DNA of 59,630 bases, from contig JANQLU010000141.1 of assembly GCA_028280445.1 (NCBI GenBank), positions 1 through 59,630 on the forward strand, in the 5' to 3' direction. Shown here one piece after another: positions 33,600 to 42,494 of the stretch (position 1 is its first letter; every line of letters starts with the position of its first letter). The notes beneath the pieces are model-generated. The model saw only the letters and a program-made list of their open reading frames with translations. It made no database searches and was not told the origin of the DNA. Made by a program: the position numbers and the translations under genes. The stretch is from Pirellulaceae bacterium (GTDB lineage Bacteria; Planctomycetota; Planctomycetia; Pirellulales; Pirellulaceae).

Positions 33600-33790
33600 T
33601 TACGAGCACGAAGCGCCAACGAGTGGTTTGACCGCGCAAAACCACTCGTTGGCGTTTCGTGCTCGTATCAATCACTCCTGTGCCACTGGCTCCAGCCAGT
33701 GATTTACCCATCAACTCGTGGTTAATTCGTTCAATTGAAATATTCAACAACCGCAATTCAACCTGTGCACTGGCATTACCAGTACCACTC
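33600..33790. repeat. F and E repeats between convergent genes
   Basis: A near-perfect F inverted pair (33600-33668, arms GAGCACGAAGCGCCAACGAG and its complement) is followed by an E palindrome (33680-33701) and an E-like remnant about 33766-33790. Nothing else is visible in 33576-33810. Confidence 0.88.
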
Positions 33791-33810
33791 TAAAATGAAA
33801 GTTCTCAAGC

Positions 33811-35025
33811 CTAAAATCTCAATGAACTGGCCGATCGGCTAAACAGAAAATCTTCGAGAGAATATTTTCGTTCTGAAGACTTCAAAATTGAAAAAACAGC
33901 GATCTTTCCTACTTCGATCGAACCGTAATCGCGATCCACTCCCAAACCGACCGCGCCGTTGAGCGTGATCATTCGTAAAGCTGTCTCAATATCGACGCTG
34001 TTCTGCTCGACAACCGCACAACCTTCGGCACATAAATGCAAATCTGGATTGGACGCTCGGGAGTCCGTGCCAAGTGCAACATTGATCCCAGCCTGCAACA
34101 GTTTTTGAAGCGGGTAATTTTCGTGGCCAAAAAATTGATGAGTTCGCGGACAATAGACGACAGACATTTTTTGACGATGTCGCGCCAGCAGTTCGATGTT
34201 TTCGTCGGTCAAGTAATTTCCATGGACGACCAGACACCGATGTGCCCGTGTTAAAGTTTCCAACACGCGCTGCACGGAATAGTCGTTTGGAATTTCGTCC
34301 GGATAACAGGCACCCATCGAAGTCAGCATTTCGCGAAATGGGCCAGTGCGATTTTCAATCCAAGCGATCTCTTCTCGTGATTCGGCGATATGCATGGCGA
34401 CGGTTGTTTGATGGCGCCGTGAGATATCAACTGTCTCGTCAAGCAATTTTGGATGAACCGAATATGGCGCGTGTGGACTTAAACCCAGTATCCAATGCCG
34501 CTGATCATCTCCAAATCCATCAGGACTGGTGACAAATTCCGTGGCCTGCTCAACGATCTCCGCCGTTCGTTCTGGAGCGGCGCCTAAACACTCCAAAAAA
34601 ATAGTTCCGGCAACCTGCGATTGGCCATACAAATGCGTCAAATTTTTTTGTGTCGCGATTTCACCAACATATGCGGTTCCTACCTGATAACACTCCTGAA
34701 GCCCGCGACTGATGGCCACTTCAAAATCCAATTCACCCTGCAGCGCCTTGGATTTTCGATTCGCAACCACTTGTGGAATCCAGTCGGTGATGGCCGTTCC
34801 CTGCTCTCCGATCGGTTTTGTCAGATCGCTGAATTCCAGGTGAGTATGTGCGTTGACCAACCCGGGCAGCACCGCTACATCACCCAAATCACGGCAATCC
34901 GATTGTCCGCAAAATTTTCCGACGTCAACGATGCGGCCATCAACGATTTCAACAAACCCGTTTTCAATCGGAGCTTTGGCAATGGGCACGATCCACCGCG
35001 CGCGAATTTTTTGAGATTTGTCCAC
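33811..35025 (-). CDS. Amidohydrolase (chlorohydrolase/deaminase type)
   Basis: A 404-residue metal-dependent hydrolase of the TRZ/ATZ-like amidohydrolase group that includes adenosine-type and aminofutalosine deaminases. Metal ligands lie in VNAHTHLEF (H-x-H), LGLSPHAPYSVH, VAMHIAESREEIAW and LGTDSRASNPDLHL (Asp). The GTG at 35025 begins the frame, 13 bp after the permease stop (35039), so it is the third gene of the ABC operon. The substrate could be an aminated purine or nucleoside precursor such as aminodeoxyfutalosine, but this is only an inference from the fold. Confidence 0.77.
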   Translation of the reverse strand: MDKSQKIRARWIVPIAKAPIENGFVEIVDGRIVDVGKFCGQSDCRDLGDVAVLPGLVNAHTHLEFSDLTKPIGEQGTAITDWIPQVVANRKSKALQGELDFEVAISRGLQECYQVGTAYVGEIATQKNLTHLYGQSQVAGTIFLECLGAAPERTAEIVEQATEFVTSPDGFGDDQRHWILGLSPHAPYSVHPKLLDETVDISRRHQTTVAMHIAESREEIAWIENRTGPFREMLTSMGACYPDEIPNDYSVQRVLETLTRAHRCLVVHGNYLTDENIELLARHRQKMSVVYCPRTHQFFGHENYPLQKLLQAGINVALGTDSRASNPDLHLCAEGCAVVEQNSVDIETALRMITLNGAVGLGVDRDYGSIEVGKIAVFSILKSSERKYSLEDFLFSRSASSLRF

Positions 35026-35038
35026 GGGAATCCGACGG

Positions 35039-37255
35039 TCATTGGGAAACGCGAGTCGCTCGCAACCAAGCTGACAAACGACTGGTCCAACGATCCAACG
35101 TCAGCAACCTGGATTTCTCCAGGCCGCCAAACCACATCCAAATCAGGATCAATGCGCCGGCCGAAATCATCAAGATCGATGGCAAGAAAGCGTAATCATA
35201 CCCGCCGGTCGTTTTCGGCAATAGAAGCCCTGGCAAGAACTGATTTCCCGAAGGAAACATGCCGCTCATCACGATCGACAACGCATTGTGGGTCGCGTGA
35301 TAAGCGATACATGGCAACAAACTGCCGCAACGTACGGCCACCATCGCCAAAACAATCCCGACAAAAAATGTCACGATGGACTGTTGCAGCACCGCATGTG
35401 CCGCACCAAAAAACAGAGCACTAATGAAAATCGGCCACCAGTGATTTTTGATGTGTCGCAGGCCCGACAAAATAAACCCACGAAACGCCAGTTCTTCGAA
35501 TACCGCCGGAGCCAACGCCATGATCAACAAAACAAAAGGCAAACTGGGTGCGGACGCCACCAATTGCGACAAATAACCATCCAAAACATTCAAATTGGAA
35601 CTTGGTGGAAAGACTTCTAAAACCGCGCGGCTCAAAATCATAAACGCAGGATGCAGACAAAACGCCAAAAAAATCGCCAACGGCACTGTTCGCAAATTGA
35701 GCCGATCCAACAACCACGTTTTCCGTGCGCTGCGGGTTAACATCAGCGCCATGATCACTGCCGGCATCGCAACCGTTGCGATGAGCACAATCACCGTCGT
35801 CCGAGCAAACGCATTCCATTCCATTTGCGGTGTCGCAGACAATCCCACAAAAAATTTCAAGACCAGGATCAATACACCACAAAAAATCGCGTGTCCGATC
35901 AACGGAGTATCTTGACGTTCGCGAATAACATGCCGAACCAGATTGCCCAATCCCACGCGGTCACTCGCGCGGAACAGCACCGATTCGTTGCTGAATTGGC
36001 CAATCGCCCACCGCGCGGCAAACCAGCAACAAGCAACAGTGACAATCGTCACTGGACCCACGAATGCTATGGCTTGCGTGTAATGCCCTTCGATCAAAGT
36101 CCTCAGCAGCAACATCAAACCTGTCAGTGGAATCAAGCTCGTCCCCAAGTTCAATGTCGACGAGGGCAACATGGGCAACATCACCAACGGCATCGCGATC
36201 ATGATCAGCGGCATCAAGTAATACTGACCTTCTTTGCTACTGCGCGCAAATGCCGCCACCGCGATCGCCAGCGCACTGAATAGTGCGGAAATGGGAATCA
36301 AAGCCAAGATTAACCAGAAAATCGCCGACATCGGTGGCGGGCCAATTGCTGCCACAGGATTCGCATCTCCGCCAAGATGTTTGGCGACAAACAGCCCCGT
36401 AAACGCCATACTGACCAGGTTTAAAACCGATGTGGTAATACTGAACAACATCGTCGTCATAATCTTTCCGACGACGATTTCCGATCGTTTGGCTGGCGAG
36501 CACAACAATGTTTCAAGCGTTCCACGTTCTTTTTCGCCCGCGCACAAATCAATCGCGGGATAAAACGCACCGGTCAACGACCAAATCATGATGACAAACG
36601 GCAGGACTTTTGCCCAAAACGTTGCCCGCATCATCATTTTGTCCGCAACGTCGTTGACTTCCGTAGGCGCCGATTGGAACTGATTCAAACTCAAATTGTG
36701 AGCCGCCAGTTTTTCCTGCACCCGATCATTTTTCCAGCAGTACAAAATTTCGTTGAACCGCGCAACCGCCAGTTTTGATTTGTCGTTGGACGAGTTACTA
36801 AAAATGGAAACCGTAAACGGCTCGTCGGAACCTTTTTTCGCTGGCACAATTCGAACAGCCAAGTCATATCCATGGCGACGCATCAAACGTCTCAGCTTGC
36901 GTGAATTTTGCTTGGCCAGTTTTTCGTTTTCTGGTTGATAAGCCAGGATTTTGCCCCATGGATCGTTCGATTTGACGGTCTCGAATTCAACCAGATCTTT
37001 GTCATCGGTTTTCAAATATTTTTCATTGAGCCGACCATCGACCACCAATCCGCTATCTTCGGGAATATGCTCCGAACCGACCAACAATATCTTGGTCGAA
37101 GTTTTTTGCATGAATTGGGCCATTTGCAACATGGCCATTCCCATCAACGGGTAGAGCAACAACGGAATCACGCCAATGGTAAACAACGTTCGCCGATCGC
37201 GTAGTTGATCACGCATCTCACGTCGAAAAACAAGTTTTACATTGGATAATTTCAT
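35039..37255 (-). CDS. ABC-2-type exporter permease fused to a CPBP intramembrane protease
   Basis: A 738-residue membrane protein with two domains. The N-terminal ABC-2/NatB-like permease begins with a helix at about 24-46, a large extracytoplasmic loop, and then a bundle of helices (LETLLCSPAKRSEIVVGKI, the typical short pre-helix motif). From roughly residue 560 the C-terminal CPBP (CAAX-protease) domain carries EELAFRGF (Glu-Glu and Arg), FFGAAHAVLQQ and HATHNALS, the residues of the membrane metalloprotease site. This fusion recurs in planctomycetes. It overlaps the ATPase gene by 4 bp and is a transport pair with it; the exported compound is unknown. Confidence 0.88.
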   Translation of the reverse strand: MKLSNVKLVFRREMRDQLRDRRTLFTIGVIPLLLYPLMGMAMLQMAQFMQKTSTKILLVGSEHIPEDSGLVVDGRLNEKYLKTDDKDLVEFETVKSNDPWGKILAYQPENEKLAKQNSRKLRRLMRRHGYDLAVRIVPAKKGSDEPFTVSIFSNSSNDKSKLAVARFNEILYCWKNDRVQEKLAAHNLSLNQFQSAPTEVNDVADKMMMRATFWAKVLPFVIMIWSLTGAFYPAIDLCAGEKERGTLETLLCSPAKRSEIVVGKIMTTMLFSITTSVLNLVSMAFTGLFVAKHLGGDANPVAAIGPPPMSAIFWLILALIPISALFSALAIAVAAFARSSKEGQYYLMPLIMIAMPLVMLPMLPSSTLNLGTSLIPLTGLMLLLRTLIEGHYTQAIAFVGPVTIVTVACCWFAARWAIGQFSNESVLFRASDRVGLGNLVRHVIRERQDTPLIGHAIFCGVLILVLKFFVGLSATPQMEWNAFARTTVIVLIATVAMPAVIMALMLTRSARKTWLLDRLNLRTVPLAIFLAFCLHPAFMILSRAVLEVFPPSSNLNVLDGYLSQLVASAPSLPFVLLIMALAPAVFEELAFRGFILSGLRHIKNHWWPIFISALFFGAAHAVLQQSIVTFFVGIVLAMVAVRCGSLLPCIAYHATHNALSIVMSGMFPSGNQFLPGLLLPKTTGGYDYAFLPSILMISAGALILIWMWFGGLEKSRLLTLDRWTSRLSAWLRATRVSQ

Positions 37256-38019
37256 GCGGAATGGATTTGCAATTCGTCTTGTTTTTCGTGTTTCAGCAGA
37301 AGTTGGTAAAACAACTCTTCGAAATCGGATTCATCGTACCGATCGGACAATTCATCAAATGTTCCTTCGGCGACCAGCCTGCCTCCTACCAAAATCGCAA
37401 CTCGATCACACATCCGTTGAACTTCGGTCATGATGTGGGAGGAATAAATAATGCATTTGCCTTGCTCGCGGAGTATCTCGATCGTTTTGATCACTTCGCG
37501 CGAAACGATCAAATCCAGCCCCAAAGTCGCTTCGTCAAAAATGAGAACAGGTGGATCGTGAATCAAAGCCCTGGCGATGGACACCTTTTGCTTCATGCCC
37601 GTTGACATTTTGGAGCCGAGTAGATCGCGGATGTTGTTCATGTGAAACCGATCAAAGATCGCTTCCATCCGCGAGTTCAAAATATCTTCGTCCAATTCGT
37701 GCAGCCGCCCAAAATATTCAATCAGTTCCCAGCCAGTCATTCGGTCGTAGATCGCGGTATTGTTAGAGACAAAACCAATCTGGCGGCGCACACGTTCGGC
37801 GTGCTGAACAATGTCAAATCCGTTGATCGTTGCCATCCCCGACGTTGGCTGCAGTACGGTGCTAAGAATCCGCAAAGCGGTTGTTTTTCCAGCACCGTTG
37901 GGGCCCAACAAGCCGTAAATCTGACCCGGCATCGCGTCAAAGCTGACATTGTCTAATGCCACGAATTTTCCGCGCTGCAAATCAGGGTAGCTTTTGGTCA
38001 GTTGTCGAACGTGGATCAT
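37252..38019 (-). CDS. ABC transporter ATP-binding protein (NatA-like)
   Basis: A 255-residue nucleotide-binding subunit. Walker A is GPNGAGKTTAL, the Q-loop is in RRQIGFVSNN, the signature is MSTGMKQKVSIARAL instead of LSGGQ, Walker B is VLIFDEATLGLD (note ATL in place of PTx), and the switch His is in IIYSSHIMTEV. It powers the fused permease it overlaps (ATGA junction) in an operon that also holds the amidohydrolase. The 303-bp gap to the divergent AAA ATPase gene presumably holds its promoter. Confidence 0.92.
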   Translation of the reverse strand: MIHVRQLTKSYPDLQRGKFVALDNVSFDAMPGQIYGLLGPNGAGKTTALRILSTVLQPTSGMATINGFDIVQHAERVRRQIGFVSNNTAIYDRMTGWELIEYFGRLHELDEDILNSRMEAIFDRFHMNNIRDLLGSKMSTGMKQKVSIARALIHDPPVLIFDEATLGLDLIVSREVIKTIEILREQGKCIIYSSHIMTEVQRMCDRVAILVGGRLVAEGTFDELSDRYDESDFEELFYQLLLKHEKQDELQIHSA

Positions 38020-38322
38020 GCGGAACGCTACAAAGGCTGGTCAGAGAACAAGGAACCCGAAAGATTACCTTATTTCTGGCGTATTTTTGAAAGATTTACG
38101 GTCGAATCGAACGTGACGATTGTGATCACTGCAAAAAACAAACACGAAAAATTTGTTTGGAGAATTGACGTCAAGTTTTAGTTTGAGTGTAGAGTTGTGT
38201 GGTTTTAATGTAGAAGCCGAATTCCGTCTCGACCCAAGCGCGATTCTGCATCAAATAAAATCGTAATCGGCAGCGCGAAACCGAAAACAACCCCTCCCGC
38301 TCTGATTCTCGAATTTCAAAGG
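38020..38322. other. Divergent promoter region, no gene
   Basis: No gene, repeat or clear operator is seen. On the plus strand TTGACG (38165-38170) precedes weak -10-like hexamers (TGTAGA 17 bp later, or TAGAGT 19 bp later), a possible promoter for the AAA ATPase, whose start is preceded by AAAGGA. Confidence 0.45.
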
Positions 38323-39711
38323 ATGAACAAAATGAGCTCCACATCAGGATTTGAAGCTATGGGTCACCAAAATCATATCGTCCCCGAGTTTCACGATGAA
38401 ACGTTGACGGCGATGGCATCTGCCTTAACGACCGCGACTCCGGCGGCAAGCCAGACCTTTGTCCCCTACAAACCCAATTCGCTCAAAGAAACGCATCTCA
38501 GCGAAAACGACCTGTTCCCGATTATCCTGAAATACTTGTACGTGCGCGGCAGTCAGGCCGGCCGTCAAATCGCCAGTCAAATCAAATTGCCATTTTCAAT
38601 CGTCGAGCCGTTGCTCACCGAATTACGGGGACGATTGCTGATCGCCTACCGAGGAGCGGCAGTCGGTGGCGATTATGAATACGAACTCACGCCCAACGGT
38701 ACCGAGCACGCGCGGCAATTCTATAAAGTTTGTACTTATTGTGGCTCGGCACCAGTCACGTTGAATCAATACATCGAAAGTGTTTACGCGCAAACGTTGC
38801 GGACACTCAAGCCCGACATGCAATCCATTTCCGAAGCGATGAGCGATTTGGTTTGCAGCCCGACGCTTCTCGGACAAGTCGGCCAGGCTGTCCGCTCGTG
38901 CAAAAGCATGTTGTTTTACGGGCCTCCAGGAAACGGTAAAACCAGCATGGCAAAACGAATTGTTCGCGCGATTGATGCCAATATTTGGGTTCCGAGAACG
39001 ATCAATATCAGTGGAGAAACCATTCGATTGTACGATCCCAATGTTCACGAAGCGGCTCCAACACCGCCAACGGCTGGATACGTACACGATGATATTGACC
39101 ATCGCTGGATCCGGATCAAACGCCCTATCGTCATTGTCGGCGGCGAACTCAGCATGGAACACCTCGAAGCCACGTTGAATCCAAATTCAGGAATTATCGA
39201 AGCGCCCGTTCATCTAAAAAGCAATTGTGGATGCTTGGTGATCGACGATTTCGGACGACAAAAGCTCAGCACCGAAGAATTGTTGAACCGCTGGATTATT
39301 CCGCTGGAGTCTGGCCAAGATTATTTGAACCTTCCAACTGGTCGCCAAATTCAAGTTCCGTTTGAACAACTGCTGGTTTTCTCAACCAATCTCGAGCCAT
39401 CAAATCTGTGTGACGAAGCGTTTTTGCGTCGGATTCACTACAAAATTGAAATCTTCGATCCGTCCCTTGAACAATTCCGATCGTTGTGGGATTCCATTGT
39501 CGCCAGAGATGGATTCCAAACCGATCCACAGGCATTCGAATACTTGGTCGAAAACCACTATAAGCGTGCCAATCGACCATTCCGATTCTGCCATCCGCAA
39601 GACATCCTGAGCCAAATTCAAGATTTCTGTGAGTTCCAAGGCCATCCATTGACGGTCACACCACAGACGATTGACATTGCGATTTCAAATTACTTTGCCG
39701 CAACCAAATAG
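38323..39711 (+). CDS. AAA-type ATPase with N-terminal winged-helix-like domain
   Basis: A 462-residue soluble protein. The first 50 residues are low-complexity. Residues about 60-130 (LSENDLFPIILKYLYVRGSQAGRQIASQIKLPFSIVEPLLTELRGR) resemble a winged-helix DNA-binding fold. A Cys pair CTYC (137-140) follows. Then comes a single P-loop: Walker A GPPGNGKT (200-207), Walker B LVIDDFGR, and LLVFSTNLEPS/FLRRIHYKIEI as sensor and arginine-finger-like parts. The family in planctomycetes is conserved, but its target is not known to me; a role in pilus, secretion or regulation are open options. ATG 38323 follows AAAGG. Monocistronic. Confidence 0.75.
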   Translation: MNKMSSTSGFEAMGHQNHIVPEFHDETLTAMASALTTATPAASQTFVPYKPNSLKETHLSENDLFPIILKYLYVRGSQAGRQIASQIKLPFSIVEPLLTELRGRLLIAYRGAAVGGDYEYELTPNGTEHARQFYKVCTYCGSAPVTLNQYIESVYAQTLRTLKPDMQSISEAMSDLVCSPTLLGQVGQAVRSCKSMLFYGPPGNGKTSMAKRIVRAIDANIWVPRTINISGETIRLYDPNVHEAAPTPPTAGYVHDDIDHRWIRIKRPIVIVGGELSMEHLEATLNPNSGIIEAPVHLKSNCGCLVIDDFGRQKLSTEELLNRWIIPLESGQDYLNLPTGRQIQVPFEQLLVFSTNLEPSNLCDEAFLRRIHYKIEIFDPSLEQFRSLWDSIVARDGFQTDPQAFEYLVENHYKRANRPFRFCHPQDILSQIQDFCEFQGHPLTVTPQTIDIAISNYFAATK

Positions 39712-39738
39712 CGGTAAGTCGTTATTCAGGGCGATTTC

Positions 39739-39883
39739 CGGGAGGGCGAGGCTCGCGGCCGAGCCAGATCCTGTGAGCGGCAAGGCGCTCACATTTAATC
39801 AACACTACTTAGCCGCTCACGGGTGGAACCAACATGCGATGGCACTGGAAACCGGATTGGCTCGGCAGGAGCCTCGCCCTCCC
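39739..39883. repeat. Composite C-D-C repeat between convergent genes
   Basis: Outer C arms (39739-39766 and 39858-39883) flank a shortened D element (39773-39820, GTGAGCGGCAAGGCGCTCAC with linker ATTTAATCAACAC). It is one of the two fully nested composites seen. Confidence 0.9.
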
Positions 39884-39930
39884 AGAAATCGCCCTCCCGT
39901 GACAATTCAACACCGATCTGGCATTGCACA

Positions 39931-39960
39931 AAAAAAGCCGACAGCGAATTCACTGCCGGC
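39931..39960 (-). terminator. Rho-independent terminator for the basic secreted protein gene
   Basis: Read on the minus strand, GCCGGCAG pairs with CTGTCGGC (one G-U) around TGAATTCG, followed by TTTTTT (39936-39931). It lies 35 bp after the stop of the gene at 39996. Confidence 0.85.
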
Positions 39961-39995
39961 TTGTCAGGATGTTTTTGAATTCCGTTAGTGTTGAA

Positions 39996-40469
39996 CTATC
40001 GATAGAGGTAGCAGTAAACATCGACCAAGTGGACTGTCCGGTATCCTTGATAATAAATGGTTCGATTTCGGTAGGTGACTCGGTAACCTTGTGCTTGTAG
40101 CCGCTGGATCATGGCCCCAGCATGGTCGCGATAGACGGTTGTCGACCAAACTTGTTTCCAGGATTTTTGTGGCTGTCGAATCTGAACTTGATATCCAGGA
40201 TTTCGAAAAGTTCCGCGATTGTAATTGATGGTGTTTTGTCGTGAACGGTTGGTGACCCGTGGTTTTGATCGGCTGTTCGGATTGTTCAGTCGAACGCGAA
40301 CGGGAGTACGATAGGTGTTCGTATTTGTTCGTGTTCGCGGACTTACGCCGTAGACTCCGCCACCAATCGAGTCTTGCATGGGCAACCCTTGGGCGTTGGT
40401 GGCAGTTGTGGTTGCGATTGCCAAAATGGCGAAAACGGAAGCTGAAATTAGAGTTTTTGTGATGTTCAT
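39996..40469 (-). CDS. Small secreted basic protein, unknown function
   Basis: A 157-residue exported protein. ATG 40469 follows AAGGAATACAA and begins a signal peptide (MNITKTLISASVFAILA..., cleavage near TNAQ); the longer frame from 40541 is unlikely. The mature part is rich in Arg, Asn, Thr, Tyr and Gln, and ends in a more ordered domain (VWSTTVYRDHAGAMIQRLQAQGYRVTYRNRTIYYQGYRTV), which hints at a small alpha/beta fold. No known family is recognised. A terminator follows it. A surface or periplasmic role is likely. Confidence 0.75.
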   Translation of the reverse strand: MNITKTLISASVFAILAIATTTATNAQGLPMQDSIGGGVYGVSPRTRTNTNTYRTPVRVRLNNPNSRSKPRVTNRSRQNTINYNRGTFRNPGYQVQIRQPQKSWKQVWSTTVYRDHAGAMIQRLQAQGYRVTYRNRTIYYQGYRTVHLVDVYCYLYR

Positions 40470-40728
40470 TTTGTATTCCTTGGTTGTTGGTGTTGTTTTC
40501 GTTACACCTACAGATTGCCAATACGGAATCCGCCCGGACACGAAATTGCAGTTTTTTTGAAAAATATTCCTTAAGTGTGTTTTTGTGCGAGAAATAGGTT
40601 GTTGGCACGGGGGCCGTCACGTCAACAGTTTTATCTAGCGTGTCGTTTCATCAAATTTTGGGATACGATGAACTGCACCGCAAAAAATGGTGTGATTTTC
40701 TGAAATCCCAGAACAATCAAAGCGAGTT

Positions 40729-41502
40729 ATGAATCAAGACACTCACAAACAACGTGTTAACCAGCAATTTGGTCGTTCGGCGGGCGACTACGCGGTTAGT
40801 GATATCCATGCCCACGGCGAGAGTCTTGCCGTGTTACTCGAATTGATCGAAACATCCACCGATTGGCAAATGCTGGATATTGCCACCGGTGCTGGGCATA
40901 CGGCGTTGGCATTTGCGCCCAATGTTGGCCAAGTTGTTGCAACTGACATTACCCAGGAAATGCTCGATAAAACAAACGAGTTGGCGGTCGATCGGCAATT
41001 GTCAAATGTCACCACACAACTTGCCGACGCCGAGTCGCTGCCGTTTGATGACAGTCGTTTTGATTTGGTAACGTGTCGACTCGCTTTTCACCATTTCCAA
41101 AAACCCGATCAATCGCTTGCCGAATTCTATCGTGTATTGAAACCAGGCGGCATCTTGGGTTTCACTGACAATTACACGGTCGAAGAACCAGCGGCAGCGG
41201 AATATTACAACCGCTATGAAATTATTCGCGATCCATCTCATCATTGGGTCAGTCCACTGTCGGAACTGAAACAGAAATTTGTAAATGCGGGGTTTGTGAT
41301 TCGAGATGATCGGAAACTGGAAAAAGAGTTCGAGTTTCACCGTTGGGCAGATCGCCAACGAGTTTCCGATGCCGACAAACAGGTTCTGCTCGAAATGATG
41401 CGCGAAATTCCCAGTGAGCTCGAACCGCTGTTCCAGCCCCGATTTGCAGATGGAACCATGTATTTCCATTTGGTCGAAGCTGTCATTGTCGCCCAAAAAT
41501 AG
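40729..41502 (+). CDS. Class I SAM-dependent methyltransferase (UbiE/Methyltransf_11 type)
   Basis: A 257-residue soluble enzyme. Motif I is MLDIATGAGHTALAFAP, the acidic motif II VVATDITQEML, motif III LPFDDSRFDLVTCRLAFHHF with the post-motif LKPGGILGF. Such enzymes methylate small metabolites such as quinone precursors or other lipophilic compounds. No ubiquinone or menaquinone gene is close, so the substrate is open. A terminator-like element is not seen after it; the next gene starts 140 bp downstream and may be independent. Confidence 0.85.
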   Translation: MNQDTHKQRVNQQFGRSAGDYAVSDIHAHGESLAVLLELIETSTDWQMLDIATGAGHTALAFAPNVGQVVATDITQEMLDKTNELAVDRQLSNVTTQLADAESLPFDDSRFDLVTCRLAFHHFQKPDQSLAEFYRVLKPGGILGFTDNYTVEEPAAAEYYNRYEIIRDPSHHWVSPLSELKQKFVNAGFVIRDDRKLEKEFEFHRWADRQRVSDADKQVLLEMMREIPSELEPLFQPRFADGTMYFHLVEAVIVAQK

Positions 41503-41642
41503 AGCTGAGTACTGGGGAATCAAACAGTTTGTGCCAGTCAGAATCGTTCGGCTATCTATAATATTTCATATATCTCATGCTGGTGAGATTCACAAATCAA
41601 TGCATTCCCGATCGGTGCATGATGTCTATCAACTGGTGAGCC

Positions 41643-42461
41643 ATGAGCAATTCAAATTCTAATAACCCGAATTCAGACCAGCTGAAACGGCGCGTTGACA
41701 GCCTGAAACATCTCGAAGGTTTTGCCGAAGGAGATGTTTTTCCTCTGCGCGAGAAAAAAATTGGGCTGCTGGTTGGTGTCACAGAAGACTACATCGTTTT
41801 TTTGGATGAAGAACTCAACATTGAATGGGCAAACAATGAAATTGAAGTTTCTGATCGGCATGCAACCATTAAATCGGAGATCATCGATTTGCAAATCCGC
41901 ACTGGCCGATTATTTAAAGAAAAACATCTGAGAGAATTGAGGTACAGTCTCGCAACTGCCTTGGCTCATAGTTTTGAAGGGAATCCAAATGCAGCGATTT
42001 CGGCGATCAAGGACGTAAAAAAAATCGTTCTCGATAAAGTGCGAATCTTCTACGTGATCGGCAGCATGACGACGAGCCTCGTTGCATTTGCCATTTTCAT
42101 GATTCTGTATTGGTTTATGGACCGACTCGATCTGTATGACAACAGTGCGATGCAAGTTTCGATGGCAGGATTGGCGGGTTCCGCCGGAGCATTTATTTCT
42201 GTATTGGCGAAACGGGAATATGCGTTAGCGGGCCACGCGGCAAGTTTGTATGTATTCGATGGTTGCTTGAGAATTGTGTTAGGTGTGATCGGTGCCACGA
42301 TCTTGGTTGCCGCAATCAAAGCTGGCCTGTTATCAGGTGTATTGACGGTCAAAGGCTTCAGTGCATTGCTGGTTGTCGGCGCACTATCAGGAGCGATCGA
42401 GCGAATTGTTCCGCACCTGATTGACCAAATAGGTATTCCGAACCCCGCAACTGAATCGTAG
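41643..42461 (+). CDS. Membrane protein of unknown function
   Basis: A 272-residue protein. The N-terminal about 130 residues are soluble and charged, with no motif recognised. Four hydrophobic helices follow (about 139-160, 172-188, 200-233, 235-252). The pattern resembles a small membrane scaffold; I cannot name it. The stop lies 33 bp from the stop of the opposite flavoprotein gene, and no repeat or clear terminator occupies that gap. No ligand or catalytic residue is seen. Confidence 0.7.
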   Translation: MSNSNSNNPNSDQLKRRVDSLKHLEGFAEGDVFPLREKKIGLLVGVTEDYIVFLDEELNIEWANNEIEVSDRHATIKSEIIDLQIRTGRLFKEKHLRELRYSLATALAHSFEGNPNAAISAIKDVKKIVLDKVRIFYVIGSMTTSLVAFAIFMILYWFMDRLDLYDNSAMQVSMAGLAGSAGAFISVLAKREYALAGHAASLYVFDGCLRIVLGVIGATILVAAIKAGLLSGVLTVKGFSALLVVGALSGAIERIVPHLIDQIGIPNPATES

Positions 42462-42494
42462 TTGCGTTTCGTGTTCGCCCAGCCAGACGGTTGT

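Noticed and set aside
39985..40620. 211-residue minus-strand ORF overlapping the secreted protein gene
   Set aside because: It is an out-of-frame shadow rich in Ser, His and Arg with no signal or domain.
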